Assembly (NCBI GenBank): GCA_023053575.1
Contig: JAKZAP010000014.1
Coordinates: forward strand, 19,990,938-20,054,937
DNA: 64,000 bases
DNA from: Branchinecta lynchi
Lineage: Eukaryota; Arthropoda; Branchiopoda; Anostraca; Branchinectidae
Direction of reading: 5' to 3'
In this document: positions 1 through 11,084 of the stretch, piece by piece
Layout of the letters: the number at the start of each line of letters is the position of its first letter
Numbering within the stretch: position 1 is the stretch's first letter
Notes under the pieces: generated by a model
Database searches by the model: none
Told to the model about the DNA's origin: nothing
What the model saw: only the letters and a program-made list of their open reading frames with translations
Program-made: the position numbers and the translations under genes

Positions 1-1266
1 TGGGGGAGCTGGAGGGGGCAATCGGAAATCTTGGGAAACGCTATGAGTGGAGGGATCGAGATGAAACTTGGTGGGAAGACACCTAGCAAACACTAGATAC
101 ATCATTGACATGACCGAGCCGATTCGGGCACTGTCGGGGGAGTGGAGAGAGGGGGAATCCGGAATCTTGAGGTATTTATAACTTTTGAACGGGTGACCGG
201 ATCTCGATGAAACGAAAGACCTCATGCCTCAGACGACCCACTTAAAATCCGGACCGGATCCGGTGACTTTTGGGGGGAGCTGGAGGGGAGAACCGGAAAT
301 ATTGGAAAACGCTATGAGTGGAGGGATCGAGATGAAACTTGGTGGGAAGACACCTAGCAAACACTAGATACATCATTGACATAACCGAGCCGATTCGGGC
401 ACTCTGGGGGGAGTGGAAGGAGGGGGAATCCGGAATCTTGAGGTATTTATAACTTTTGAACGGGTGATCGGATCTCGATGGAACTTGATATTTGGAAAGA
501 CCTCATGCCTCAGACGACCTACTTAAAATCCGGACAGGATCCGGTGACTTTTGGGGGGAGGTGGAGGGGGCAACCGGAAATCTTGGGAAACACTATGAGT
601 GGAGGGATCGAGATGAAACTTGGTGGGAAGACACCTAGCAAACACTAGATACATCATTGACATAACCGAGCCAATTCGGGTACTGCGGGGGAGTAGAGGG
701 AGGGGGAATCCGAAATCTTGAGGTATTTATAACTTTTGAACGGGTGATCGGATCTCGATGGAACTTGATATTTGGAAAGGCCTCATGCCTCAGACGACCC
801 ACTTAAAATCCGGACCGGATCCGGTGACTTTTGGGGGAGCTGGAGGGGGCAATCGGAAATCTTGGGAAACGCTATGAGTGGAGGGATCGAGATGAAACTT
901 GGTGGGAAGACACCTAGCAAACACTAGATACATCATTGACATGACCGAGCCGATTCGGGCACTGTCGGGGGAGTGGAGAGAGGGGGAATCCGGAATCTTG
1001 AGGTATTTATAACTTTTGAACGGGTGACCGGATCTCGATGAAACGAAAGACCTCATGCCTCAGACGACCCACTTAAAATCCGGACCGGATCCGGTGACTT
1101 TTGGGGGGAGCTGGAGGGGAGAACCGGAAATATTGGAAAACGCTATGAGTGGAGGGATCGAGATGAAACTTGGTGGGAAGACACCTAGCAAACACTAGAT
1201 ATATCATTGACATAACCGAGCCGTGCCTACTCGTAACAAGTGCCATATGAGCTCGTAGCTCTTGTT
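1..1266 (-). repeat. R2 element with tandem array (about 277-bp units)
   Basis: About four and a half head-to-tail units of 270-282 bp; the word GGATCCGGTGAC recurs near 255, 537, 817 and 1087. Positions 1-395 and 832-1225 are almost identical, including a shared deletion in one unit, so units amplified as an 831-bp trimer. The array continues past the left edge. At 1235-1266 lies the R2 5' terminus in reverse (ends AGCTCTTGTT), so the element reads on the minus strand. Open frames in the array are by-products of the repeat. Confidence 0.85.
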
Positions 1267-1458
1267 CTCATGATGTAATTGATCGGAAATTGAAACGAGG
1301 TTTTGTGAAGGCGTGAGCTACGTACTGATAACAGTCTCCTCGGAAGTTGGTTTATTGACTGAACTTAATAACACAAAGAATGATATATATATATGTGCAG
1401 GACAATGAATGGCACTGGAATAAGTGACGTAAGTAGTATAGGTCATAATTGCTACAGG

Positions 1459-1523
1459 CGGGCATATGGTACATGCCGCTTCAAATGCATGGTCAGATTG
1501 AAGCGGCATGTACCATATGCCCG
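1459..1523. repeat. perfect hairpin, 26-bp arms, 13-nt loop
   Basis: Positions 1459-1484 are the exact reverse complement of 1498-1523, with loop 1485-1497 (ATGCATGGTCAGA). The arm contains CATATGGTACATGCCGC. It stands alone just left of the CACGTG-rich tandem region. Function unknown. Confidence 0.9.
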
Positions 1524-1611
1524 GCCTATATCAATCATGTGATATCAGTGGACCTTTTCCACATTCCCCCTCCCCCCATAACATTAGTTTAAGGTTTCTT
1601 CAAACTGCCCC

Positions 1612-2110
1612 AACTTTCTTCCAACTGCTTTGTCACGTTCTCTGTCACCTGCTTTGTCACGTTCTCTGTCACCTGCTTTGTCACGTGATGTAAAAACAAA
1701 CCCGATCCGAAGTCCTTCATAATATCTCACAACACGTGCTTTGCCATGTCCTCTGTCACCTGCATTGTCACGTGGAGTAAATACACCACCTGCTTTGTCA
1801 CGTCCTCTGTCCCTGCTGGGGACGTTATGTGAATATTGTTAAATATGTATGTTTAAATAATAAAAGAACTTGAACCTGCTTTGTCACGTGATGAAACACC
1901 ACCATTCTGAAGTCCTTCATAACATGTCACATCACGTGCTTTGTAACGTCCTCTGTCACCTGCTTTGTCACGTCCTCTATCACCTGCTTTTTCACGTGAT
2001 GCAAATACACCTGCAAAACCTGTCTGAAGTCCTTCATAATATCTCACATCACGTGCTTTGTCACGTCTTCTGTCACGTGGTGTAAATACACTACCTGCTT
2101 ACTTTACCTA
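1612..2110. repeat. degenerate tandem repeat built on CTTTGTCACGT
   Basis: The words CTGCTTTGTCACGT and CTCTGTCAC alternate many times, with GATGTAAATACACCAC spacers. Inverted versions appear at 2560-2650 and 3910-3990, and direct versions at 4840-5000, so the array belongs to the terminal parts of the foldback structure to its right. Short open frames here simply read the repeat. Confidence 0.8.
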
Positions 2111-2133
2111 CCCGGACCCATTTCCCTACGGTC

Positions 2134-5100
2134 TAGGAAAATTATCAAATGAGAAAACGACATTTGTTTCCACTTTCACTTTAGACCTACACCTGACCCG
2201 TTTCCTTAGGGACAGTTTTGTCATTTTGCGTGACCTTAGATTCTGGAACATGTGCTTATTGCTTCAATCGAAAACTTAAATTTTAAGGGGAATTTCAGGT
2301 TGAAGGGAATTTCAGGGTTAGGTTTAAAAAAGCGTCATTTTCTGATTCAGAATGTTTGAAATAAACCTCAGACGTATGTTTCTTGGCTGATACAGCAATT
2401 TTATTTTTAGGGTCTAGACCCTAGGGAAACGGGTCAGGGTAGGTCTAAAGTAAAAAAAAGTGTCGGAATGTTGTAAATACCCCTAAAACGTGTGTTTCTT
2501 GGCTGATATAGCAATTTAATTTTTAGGGTCTAGATCCTAGGGAAACGGGCCAGGGCAGGAGATGTATTCACAACCCGTGACAAAGTACATGCTAAGGCAG
2601 GTGGTGTATTCGCACCACGTGACATAGCACATGCTAAAGCAAGTGGTGTATTCACACCACGGCTGCAAGATTTGCATTCTGATTTCCGTCAGAAGTCTTG
2701 TCTACGTCTGTTGCCGCATCACCAACTGATTATACTTTTTGGCTGATAGCTGATGTGTATTGTATGTTTATATGTTATTTTCTTGTTGTCTTCTGTTTTT
2801 TTCTTTTTATTTCTATTCATCTCTTCTGCTCCACACTCTTATGTTGTAAAACATTTTGTGGGTTATAAATACACTTACTTACTTACCACGTGATAAAGCG
2901 TGTATTCGCGGCACTGTCTAGGGAACCGGGAGTCGTACTTTATGTCCTACAGGCTACGGAACCGGTAGTTCTCACAGAAACCAAACCATATGAGCTGCGA
3001 TTCCGGGATCTGACGTCATTAAATAACGGAAACTTGTATGTACTGGCTTCCGTTCCAGTAGTAATTGGAAATAGCTCACGGAAACTTCATCGCACCAGCT
3101 TCTCGTCCGGTAGCCTCACGGAATTGTGTACTGAGAAGCTAGGGATCCGGTGGTTGATACCGGAAACTGTATAATTCGAGCTTCTGTTCCGGTAGTGTCT
3201 ACGTGGAATATAAAACTCACGGAATAGTTTATATGAGAGCTAGGATGCTGGGATTTTCACTGACTTAGAGAAAATAACATGGGAAAAAAATCCACTACCG
3301 GAACCCATATATCGAGAGCTAAGGTACCGGTAGCAACTACTATTTGCTTGAAAATCACCAGCTCACGGACGCAGATGGCTATGGGCTAGGGTCCCGGTAG
3401 TGACGAAAAAAAAAAAATGAACTCACGTACCCATGTCAGTGCAGACTAGGAAACCGGAAGCAAATATTTTTAACTAAAGGAAAACAACTTCTACGGGCTG
3501 GGGTTCCGGAAGGGCAAAACAATTAAGCTTTTTGGAGTGGATTCCGTGAGCTCTACCGGACTCAAAGTCGGTATTGACACGCGTCCGTGAGTTTGTAATT
3601 TTAATTGTTGGCACTACCGGAACCTCAGCCCACAGGAGTTCGGTTCCGTGAGTTAAAAATATTCACTTCCGGTTTCCTAGTCTGCACTGACATGGGTCCG
3701 TGAGTTCAATATTTTTTTTTTGTCAGTACCGAAACCCTAGTGCGATGAAGTTTCCGTGAGCTATTTCCAATAACTACCGGAATGGGAGCCAGCACATATA
3801 AGTTTCCCTTAGTTAATGACGTCAGATCCTGGAATCGCAGCTCATATGGTTTGATTTCCGTGAGAACTACCGGTTCCGTAGCCCGTAGGACATAAAGTAC
3901 GACTCCCGGTTCCCTAGAAAGTTGCCGTGTATTCGCACCACGTGATAAAGCACGTGGTGTATTCGCACCACGTGATAAAGTGCGTGGTCTGAAAAATCCA
4001 AATTCAGTCTCCGCTCAGATTGGTGACATTTTGCTCTTGTCTCCAAAGGTTAAATTACGAAAGGAGACGAAATTCATGTGTCGCCGATTGAGTTTTCAGA
4101 CACGGGGAATACGAATATAGAATCAACTTTTGCCCCTGAATTTCCCTTGACCCTTCACGGTCCTAGGGTCTAGACCCTAAATATTGAAATTGCTGTATCA
4201 GTCAAGTAACACTGTTTTTTGGGGTATTTTGAACATTCTGAATCAGAAAATGAAATTTCTTTTCACTTTAGATTACCCCTGGCCGGTTACCCTAGGATCT
4301 AGACCCTAAAAATGAAATTGCCGTTTCAACCAAGCAACACACGTCTTAGAGGTATTTCAAGCATTCTGAATCCGAAAATCACCTTTTTTCCCTTTTGACC
4401 TACCCTGACCTGTTTCCCGAGGACCTAGACCCTAAAAATTAAATTGCCGTTTCAGCCAAGAAACAAACGTTTTAGGGGTAGTTCGAACATTCTGAATCAG
4501 AAAATGACACTTGTTTTCACTTTTGGCCCACAACTTACCCGTTTTCCTAGGGACAGTTTTGTCATTTTGAATGACCTTCGATGTCAGGTTGAGAAATGTA
4601 AAACCGTTACACGTAACACATGTTGCTCCTGACGAGCTGCACTAAAAACATTACCTACCTACATCCGCCCAAAGAGACAGTGTACTTTCGTGGCTCAAGA
4701 AGCCGCTTTATTGTTTCTTGTCTGAAAACCTTATACGCGACAGATGAATTTCGTCTCCGTTCGCAATATAATCCTTGGAAACACGAGCAAAATGTAACCA
4801 ATCTGAGCGTAGACTGAATTTGGATTTTCACATTACGTGCTTTATCACGTGATGCGAATACGATGTGAGTACACCACGTACTTTATCACATGGTGTGAAT
4901 ACACCACCTGCTTTAGCATGTGCTTCGTCACGTGCTGTGAATTCACCGCCTGCTTTAGCATGTGCTATGTCACGGGGTTTGAATACATCACCTGCTTTAG
5001 CATGTACGTAACCCCTGACCCGTCTCCCTTGGGTCTAGACCCTACAAATTAAATTGCTGTATTAGCCAAGACGGTTTTAGGGGTTTTTAGAACATTCTGA

Positions 5101-5545
5101 ATCAGAAAATGACACTTGTTTTTACTTTAGACCTACCCTGACCCGTTTCCCTAAGGCCTAGACCCTAAATCAGCCATGAAACAAAAGTTTGAGGGGTATT
5201 CCGAACATTCTGAATCAGAAATTGACCCGTTTTTTTCAACTTAACTCTGAAATCCCCCTTAAACCAAACCCCCTAACCCTTAAAATGTAAGTTTTCGATT
5301 GCAGCAATAAGCACATGTTCCAGAATATAAGGTCACTCAAAATGACAAAACTGTCCTTAGGGAAACGGGTCAGGTGTAGGGCTAAAGTGGTCTAAAACGA
5401 AAGTGGAAACAAGTGTCATTTTCTGATTCAGAATGGTCAAAATACCCCTAAAATGTGTGTTTCTTGGCTGATATGTCAATTTCATTTTAGGGCTGTAGGG
5501 AAATGGGTCAGGGTAGGTAAATTAAGCAGGTGGTCTATTCTGGGT
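2134..5545. repeat. foldback-like element with nested inverted repeats
   Basis: Three inverted pairs are visible: 2140-2340 with 5225-5440; 2885-3110 with 3710-3935; and 3400-3515 with 3612-3730. Between the outer arms are repeated units of about 120-140 bp carrying TAGACCCTAAAAAT and CATTCTGAATCAGAAAATGA (near 2340-2540 reversed, 4140-4560 and 5030-5220). The arms are unequal, so the palindrome is not perfect. The 3400-3730 core contains many CCGGTAGT and CCGTGAG words. No transposase is visible. A foldback-type element is the best description; its outer limits are uncertain. Confidence 0.6.
2700..2886 (+). mobile_element. LINE-like 3' end with ACTT tail
   Basis: A pyrimidine-rich stretch ends in TGTGGGTTATAAATACACTT and three ACTT units. 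The same style of 3' end, a GGGTTA(C/T)AAATA word followed by a short microsatellite, ends several LINE fragments in this window (35690, 49740 reversed, 29470 reversed). No coding part is attached. Confidence 0.4.
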
Positions 5546-6349
5546 AGGTTTGGCTCAAGCATGGCTGTTACTTAAAACGGCCATGGTAATAAGCTTTTGA
5601 AATCAGTGGAACTCTCAACCAAATCTCAAAACCTAACTAGCCTGTACTCCCCATTGGATAGGTCACCTATTGTGTGTGGATCTGCCTCTGAAAAGTTTTG
5701 TAATTAAGAATTTTGAAAAATAAAGTAGACTGAATCGAATTTCTGCCTGAGTACATTGGTGTCAAAAGAGGACGTGAGTTATGGGGGAGAAAACTCTCAG
5801 GGCAAGAAAACTCAGCGATTTCTGTGAAGTACCGATCGATCGAAAGAATCAGCTAAGACCGGAAAAAAATCGAGCTTCACCCATAAAACTACCGCCGTTC
5901 ATTCAGTGCCCTCCTAGCCCTGACCAGAACCCATAGCCAAATAACTCTAGAGAGTGACGCGAAGACCTATCCGTCCCATGCATCAAAACGTCGCTACGTC
6001 GCAGCGCCACCCTGTTTGTGTGTACAGTGGCTGACGTAGAAAGTTCTAGCAAGGCTAAGATGCGATGTGAATATAGAGGATCAGATCAGAGCCAGACGAG
6101 CCAGCACTCGTTAACGACTGCTTGAGTTTCAGTAGGGATATTCGTGTCCCCTAGGGGAGCTAGTGTCGCTGCGGTTTGACTGTGTGTCACTTTTTCAAAG
6201 TTCGCGCATTACTATCTAGAGTTAATTTGCTCTGCCGTCACCGCATGTTAGTGCTGCCTGGAAACGTTACAAGAAAGTTTATTAAAGTTCTACAGTTCTG
6301 TGTACAATTGTTTTTTGGATTTTCTGATAACAGTAAACGGTCCTTCTAG
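5546..6349. other. unassigned, left of the protease exon
   Basis: About 800 bp in which I see no family match, coding motif or strong repeat. It ends in the acceptor TCCTTCTAG of the protease exon, so at least its right part is probably intron. No exon carrying the catalytic histidine or aspartate could be found here. Confidence 0.5.
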
Positions 6350-6507
6350 ATAGAGAGCTGAGCTACCAGCTTCAGGACCTTCGACTCCAAGTTACGTCGC
6401 AGGACCACTGCGCGAAGGCTTACGACAAGCAAGCCGAAAGATCCTCCATAAAGCCGACGATGATTTGCGCAGCCGACCGGGAAAAAGGAAACAAGGATGC
6501 CTGTAAG
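6350..6507 (+). CDS. trypsin-type serine protease, penultimate exon
   Basis: Acceptor CCTTCTAG precedes 6350 and donor GTAAGT follows 6507. After two bases completing a split codon come 52 codons reading RELSYQLQDLRLQV, then QDHC, TMICAA and finally KDACK. This is the S1-family stretch between the Asp102 and Ser195 regions: the two cysteines match the C168-C182 disulfide, and the last residues place Asp189 (in DAC), which favours cleavage after Arg or Lys. The exon ends in phase 0 and joins 8735 to give KDACK-GDSGGP. The enzyme would be secreted or extracellular by family. The upstream part (activation site, His57, Asp102, any clip domain) is absent from the window, so the exact subfamily is open. 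Confidence 0.93.
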
Positions 6508-6580
6508 GTAAGTCATCTACTCTGCCTGTCTCCAAGGATAACTTTCCAGTTTTGGGATCAGGGGTGGTTCGACCTGTTTC

Positions 6581-6895
6581 CCGATGACAAATTTGTCTCA
6601 AAATAATACTATGAAGTAGTACGAAAAAGTAGCATGCATTACTAACGATGCTACTACATGCTTCTACTTGGCTACCGTGTTACTGCATACTACTATATGC
6701 TACTAAAAGCAAAACTGGATGCTACTATGGCAAGACTGGATACTACTACTGGATACTGTTACTGGATACTACTACAGAAGGTTGGACCAGTCTGAGGCAC
6801 ATTAAATGATATTATTCTTTGCTATTACATAGTATTACATGCAACGTTTTCGTACTACTACCATACTACTACGCAGGCCACACATTTTTCATCGG
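6581..6895 (+). mobile_element. R5 MITE-like element rich in TACTAC
   Basis: Ends are CCGATGACAAATTTGT and its inverted counterpart AATTTTTCATCGG in diverged form. The interior is full of TACTAC, GGATACTACTAC and similar words. Two further copies are at 46959-47262 (inverted) and 61250-61553, about 304-315 bp each. It lies in the protease intron. No target duplication was clear. Confidence 0.75.
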
Positions 6896-6959
6896 TTTGA
6901 GCATGGGGGATGATGACCTCAAACACACGACTAGGTAATCGATAATTATGCCGATTTAG

Positions 6960-8336
6960 AACATAGCCCCTTGAGACAAGAACGATGATGGACCCTTGGA
7001 AATCCCTAGAAGGTATCGTCTGGTAAAAAGTATTTTATTGTTGCACTTGGCTGTGATGATGTGCACTTCAAGGGCGCTAGAAATTCATCTGTAATCATAA
7101 CCCTTTAGGCAAAAATGATCTTGGGCCCTTTAGGATCATGAATATAAATGTTTGGTCAAAAGTATTTTTTTACTTTTCGGTTAAGGTGCTGGAAATTCAT
7201 TTCTAAGCAAAACCCCTGAGGCAAAAATGATCGTGGGCTCATGGGTATCCTGAAAATGGAGATTTTGATTATAAGTAATTTCTGGACTTCGCGAGATGAA
7301 TACGTTAATGGATGGTCGGATCTGGGAAGTAACAATTTCCAACTCAATCTTGTCAAGTCTCTAATGTTCAGGCCGAATTTCATCGTCATAGTGCATCTGG
7401 AAGTATATCAAATGGCGATCACCGCCCCCCCCCCAGATCGGATCCTGTCCGCGCTTGAAATGGGACATGTGAGACACGAGTTCCCTATGAATGTCTAGTT
7501 TCATTTAAATCCGATCACCCGTTCAAAAGTTGGACATTGCTCAAAATTCTGGATTCCCACTCCCTCTACCCCCCACAGTAGTCAAATCGAAGAAACGACT
7601 GTTCTTAAGGTAACATTTTCGAGTCCCTGACGTCAAGTCTCTAGAGTCCCTTCGAGTCCCCCATGTGCAAGCATCTTAACACGGGATCACCGTATTTTGG
7701 AACCCTGCCTACAACTCTCCCACAGTGCTCGGGTCCGTGGTCCAGTCTTGTCGGCTATGTATCTATAGCGCGTGTGCTTGTTCTTCGTACAAGTCTCATC
7801 CCGATCCGTCCACTATGAATGTGTCACACACTATCCGGTTCCCACGTCCAGCTCCCCCCCCCCCAAAGTCACCGGATCCATTCCGGGCTTGTGTGATATC
7901 TGAGACACGAGGTCTTTCCAAATATCAAGTTTCATTAAGATCCGATTCCCTGTTCAAAAGTTACACATACGTCAATATTCTGGACTCCCCCTCCTTCTAC
8001 TCCCCCCACGGTGGTCGGACCTGTGAAGTGAATATTTCCAAGTTAGCTTGGTCAGGTCACTAATATGTCTGCCGAATTTCATCGTCCTAGCACTTCTGGA
8101 ACTACCCTAACTCGAGAACAATGGCATGACAGACCGACCGATAGACCGACAGACTGATCGAAAAGTGAATTGTATATGGCACTTGAGCAAAGCCCCATAA
8201 AAATGTAGTGGCCATCATCCTCAATAAAATAGATACAAAGTAGATTTGGTTTGAACTTAAGGTCTTAAAAATGGTGCCACCATCAGGCTCGTCATTATAG
8301 TGCTTACAAATCCGGTTTATGGCCAAACCTCACCCC
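6960..8336 (+). repeat. R2 element in the protease intron
   Basis: Contains the R2 signature phrases: AAGTTTCATCCCGATC, TCCGATCACCCGTTCAAAAG, poly-C runs before AAAGTCACCGGATCC, and GACAGACCGACCGATAGACC near the 3' end, closing with GTATATGGCACTTGAGC at 8171-8187. The left part (7070-7240, GGCAAAAATGATC) matches 63340-63490. Open frames here are non-genic. Confidence 0.8.
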
Positions 8337-8734
8337 ACACGCCGAAAATCAAACTGTTTTATGCTAGTGAAACCGGATAGGCTACTGCCGAAATTTGTAA
8401 AATGGGCTACGTGTTTTCAAGATGTAACGCATCAAAACAACATTCGTCCTTAAGACAAATTTTGTCCACATCTGACTGCAAAAGTATGGGTATGTAGGCT
8501 ACTCATAGACGCGAATCGCTGAATCCGCTTTCCACCTCAAAGTGCGAATTTTCGAGTTTTACTGCACAGCTACAATGAAATTTTGGCAGGCAAATCTAAA
8601 GTTTTGATTAAAATTGTTCAAGATCGTTGTTGGATCCGAAACTTCGTGAACGCGAGTCTTGCTGAACTGTGTCTGGAGAAGCTCAGTTGCTAGAGCCTTC
8701 TGTTTAACGGGAATAATGAAATGTTGTTTTTCAG

Positions 8735-8890
8735 GGAGATTCTGGTGGCCCCCTGATGGTTGTACAAGGAAGGTATTACATAGTCGGAATTGTGTCCTTT
8801 GGACTGACAAATTGTGGGAATGATTTTAGTGTTCCGGGAGTGTACACCCGTGTGACAGAATTTATTGACTGGACTTTACAAAATATATAG
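8735..8890 (+). CDS. trypsin-type serine protease, last exon
   Basis: Acceptor TTTTTCAG precedes 8735; the frame enters in phase 0 and ends at TAG 8888-8890, giving 51 residues. It starts GDSGGPLMV with catalytic Ser195, then IVSFG (residues 214-216), a cysteine matching C220, VPGVYTRV around G226, and the usual terminal helix [10 protein letters not shown]. The intron from 6507 is 2.2 kb and holds an R5 and an R2 element. Length and motifs are normal for the S1 C-terminus, and the frame is intact, so the gene looks functional. The substrate cannot be named. Confidence 0.95.
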   Translation, partial: GDSGGPLMVVQGRYYIVGIVSFGLTNCGNDFSVPGVYTRVTEFIDWTLQNI

Positions 8891-9499
8891 CCATCATCTT
8901 CTACGCGAGGAAACAAACAACAGGCAAGGTGTGGGTGTTGAAACTAATGACCGGGCCACATTCAGTCACATCTGTGCGTTATTTGGTTTGCTAATTTGGT
9001 TATTACCCACTCTTACTTTTCAACCTGGTCACACCTGGAACAAAGAAATTCAAGACAAATTACCACCATCATCACTCAAATGTAAACAAAACTGGCTAAA
9101 GTCAGTGACTCTGGTCTGTGAGTGGTCCAAACACTCCAAAGTTACGTTTCAAAATGGCGGAGATGGATTTTTCCATCTCGACTATCTTACGTTTTCAGCG
9201 TCTTTTCTTCCCAATTTCGACCGCAAGACGGTCTTATTACCAGGTGTGACTATAGTGGGGCCCGGGCATAAGTGGTTTTTGCTCTATACGATCTTATTTT
9301 TCGTTTGTTATTCATGTTTTTTCGCATAATTACAGAGCAACTTTATATGTTTAGTTATAGCCTGAAACACCCTTGCCAACAGAGGCTAATACATCGAAGA
9401 ATAACAGCGTCAAACAAAATGTTGTTAGTCCAATAAACGGTAAGTTAAAGGTGAAAAGAAAGCCAAAAGTTGACGAGCTTCTCTTTCTTTCAGTCCACT
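8891..9499 (+). other. protease 3' flank
   Basis: Presumed 3' untranslated and intergenic sequence after the protease stop. An open frame (8865-9329) starts inside the last protease exon in another frame and shows no family signature. No strong AATAAA signal is evident close to the stop. Confidence 0.4.
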
Positions 9500-10062
9500 A
9501 TTCTTGGGCAGTCTTCCCTTTCAGATTAAAAGCGTTTTTCCGTGCTCCCACAAACAGTTTGTGGGTCGATTGTGGCTCGAAAAGAGTGTTTCCGCGGTGT
9601 TTTGTGTGGACCACAACTGTGTTTCCGCGACCAACAAGATTTTCGTGGCTCGCTTTGTGGCTCAAATTCGACAAACAACTGGCGAGGTGCTTGTCGATTT
9701 TGTGGCTTGATTCTGGCGGGAAATTCAAATTAAACAGCAAAATAAAAACAATAAAGTTAACTAGTTTTTCAAGCATATAGACTTAAAACTGAGGGCCCCT
9801 TTTGCACATAATGGCAAGGAAATAAGCCTGGAGTTCTATTTATTGAGATTTTACACGAATTTTATTTTTATTTTCAGCGATTTGAAATTTCCGCCAAAAA
9901 ATAGACAAAACGGCGTTTCCGCGAGTTTCAACTCGTGGCTCGACTGTGTGGCGCACAATAGTATTTCCCCGACGAACACCTACAAGTGTGTGGCCCACAA
10001 CTGTGTCGCGGAAAAAGGCCTTAAGTGTTTGGTTTCTCCATGATGCTCTACCGTTAGGGGCC
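9500..10062. repeat. inverted pair of GTGTGG-rich segments
   Basis: 9500-9760 and 9855-10062 are diverged inverted copies. Both share words such as TTTCCGCG, TGTGGCTCG and CACAACTGTG, and the flanks GGCGGGAAATTCAAATT and AATTTCCGCC are mirrored. Overlapping open frames on both strands come from this palindromic composition. Probably a foldback or MITE-type element. Confidence 0.6.
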
Positions 10063-10581
10063 AGGACCATCTAAGAGATTCCGACATTGGAATCTTAGAC
10101 TTGAATGAAACAAGTGCGCAAGCGCCGAAACGTGTGAGTTTAAAAGTAAGATGTTCATCACGTTTTATACAGAAGCAGCGTTAGAGTCAAGACATTTCAC
10201 ATCCGCGATAACCAAACAAGTATTGAAATAAGCTAATTTGAAATCGCCCCACTTTAAAAGCTTTTACGGTACCTTAAATTGCAGCTTGGCAAAAATGAGG
10301 ATTTATCCTGTAGAAATTGCTCCATAGTTGACTCCGGTTGGAGATGCATGGTTAATTGTTGTTAACTTCATACATTGATAATTGCATATATCAACAGCAT
10401 CCCAGTTAAACAGACCACATGTAGAAATCCAAAGAGTTCGAAGATCTTGCAATAACAGTTTCGATTTCAGTACTGAATATCTTGCCAGCCGAGCCTTAAA
10501 CCTCTCGTTAATTAGCAAGGTAATAACAAGGACAATAAACCAAATCGTAGCAGCCTAATACCCCTTCGTCACAACTTCATT

Positions 10582-10790
10582 AACAAGACCAAAGGTTTCG
10601 ATGGGATCCCACAAATTTAATTTTTGGTCAAGACAATCTGGTCTTGTACATATCCGGTCATCGCCAGACTCCATGAACATTTTTAATATGACAAGTTAGA
10701 AACAGATAAGGTCAAAGGCTAATCATCTGAGAAAACCAGGTTCAAAGATGGATTCAGCATGTGTATTTGTGTGAAGCATGTATGAAAACC
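10582..10790 (+). repeat. R1 fragment, 5' end
   Basis: Starts AACAAGACCAAAGGTTTCGA, then GGGATCCCA, then the R1 phrases AGAAAACCAGGTTCA and GGATTCAGCATGTGT. It breaks off near 10790, before a segment carrying a hammerhead-like core (10906-10937). Confidence 0.8.
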
Positions 10791-10905
10791 AAAAGTGGAA
10801 AACGAAAGCTGCTACAGCGTTCGCAAGTATGGATTGTTCATAAATGAACACTCCACTAAAACTGAACCATTTGTTTTTTCCACAAGTTCATGTTCCAGCT
10901 TGAGC

Positions 10906-10937
10906 CTGAAGAGGAACCTTGCCAAGAACGGCCGACA
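10906..10937 (+). ncRNA. hammerhead-like core, decayed copy
   Basis: CTGAAGA is followed by a 21-nt potential stem-loop and GACA, where better copies have GAAA. It matches the core at 60542-60573 in sequence and flank (TTCCAGCTTGAG). The altered last box means this copy would not be expected to work. Confidence 0.25.
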
Positions 10938-11084
10938 TATATCTCTAATAGTAGTCAGTGGACACTTTTGAACTGTCAAACACGATTCGCGGTCAGCTTG
11001 GCCTGAATAAATACTTAAAGTAAGTATCGTAACTATACTAAGTGAAAAAATACCTTTGACCAAAGGATACATTTTCTTGATTCC

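Noticed and set aside
790..1056. Open frames in the R2 arrays (also 7725-8063, 27226-27780, 58808-59086, 63480-63743)
   Set aside because: They follow the repeat unit and its C/G runs, and the same peptides recur in every copy and frame; no domain is present.
1612..2110. CRISPR-like array
   Set aside because: Spacers are repeats of the same words, unit lengths vary, and the context is eukaryotic.
8865..9329. 154-codon + strand frame after the protease
   Set aside because: It starts inside the last protease exon in another frame and has no recognisable motif; most likely 3' flank.
9373..9780. Several overlapping 60-135-codon frames on both strands
   Set aside because: They lie in an inverted repeat of GTGTGG-rich sequence, which produces open frames on both strands by composition.
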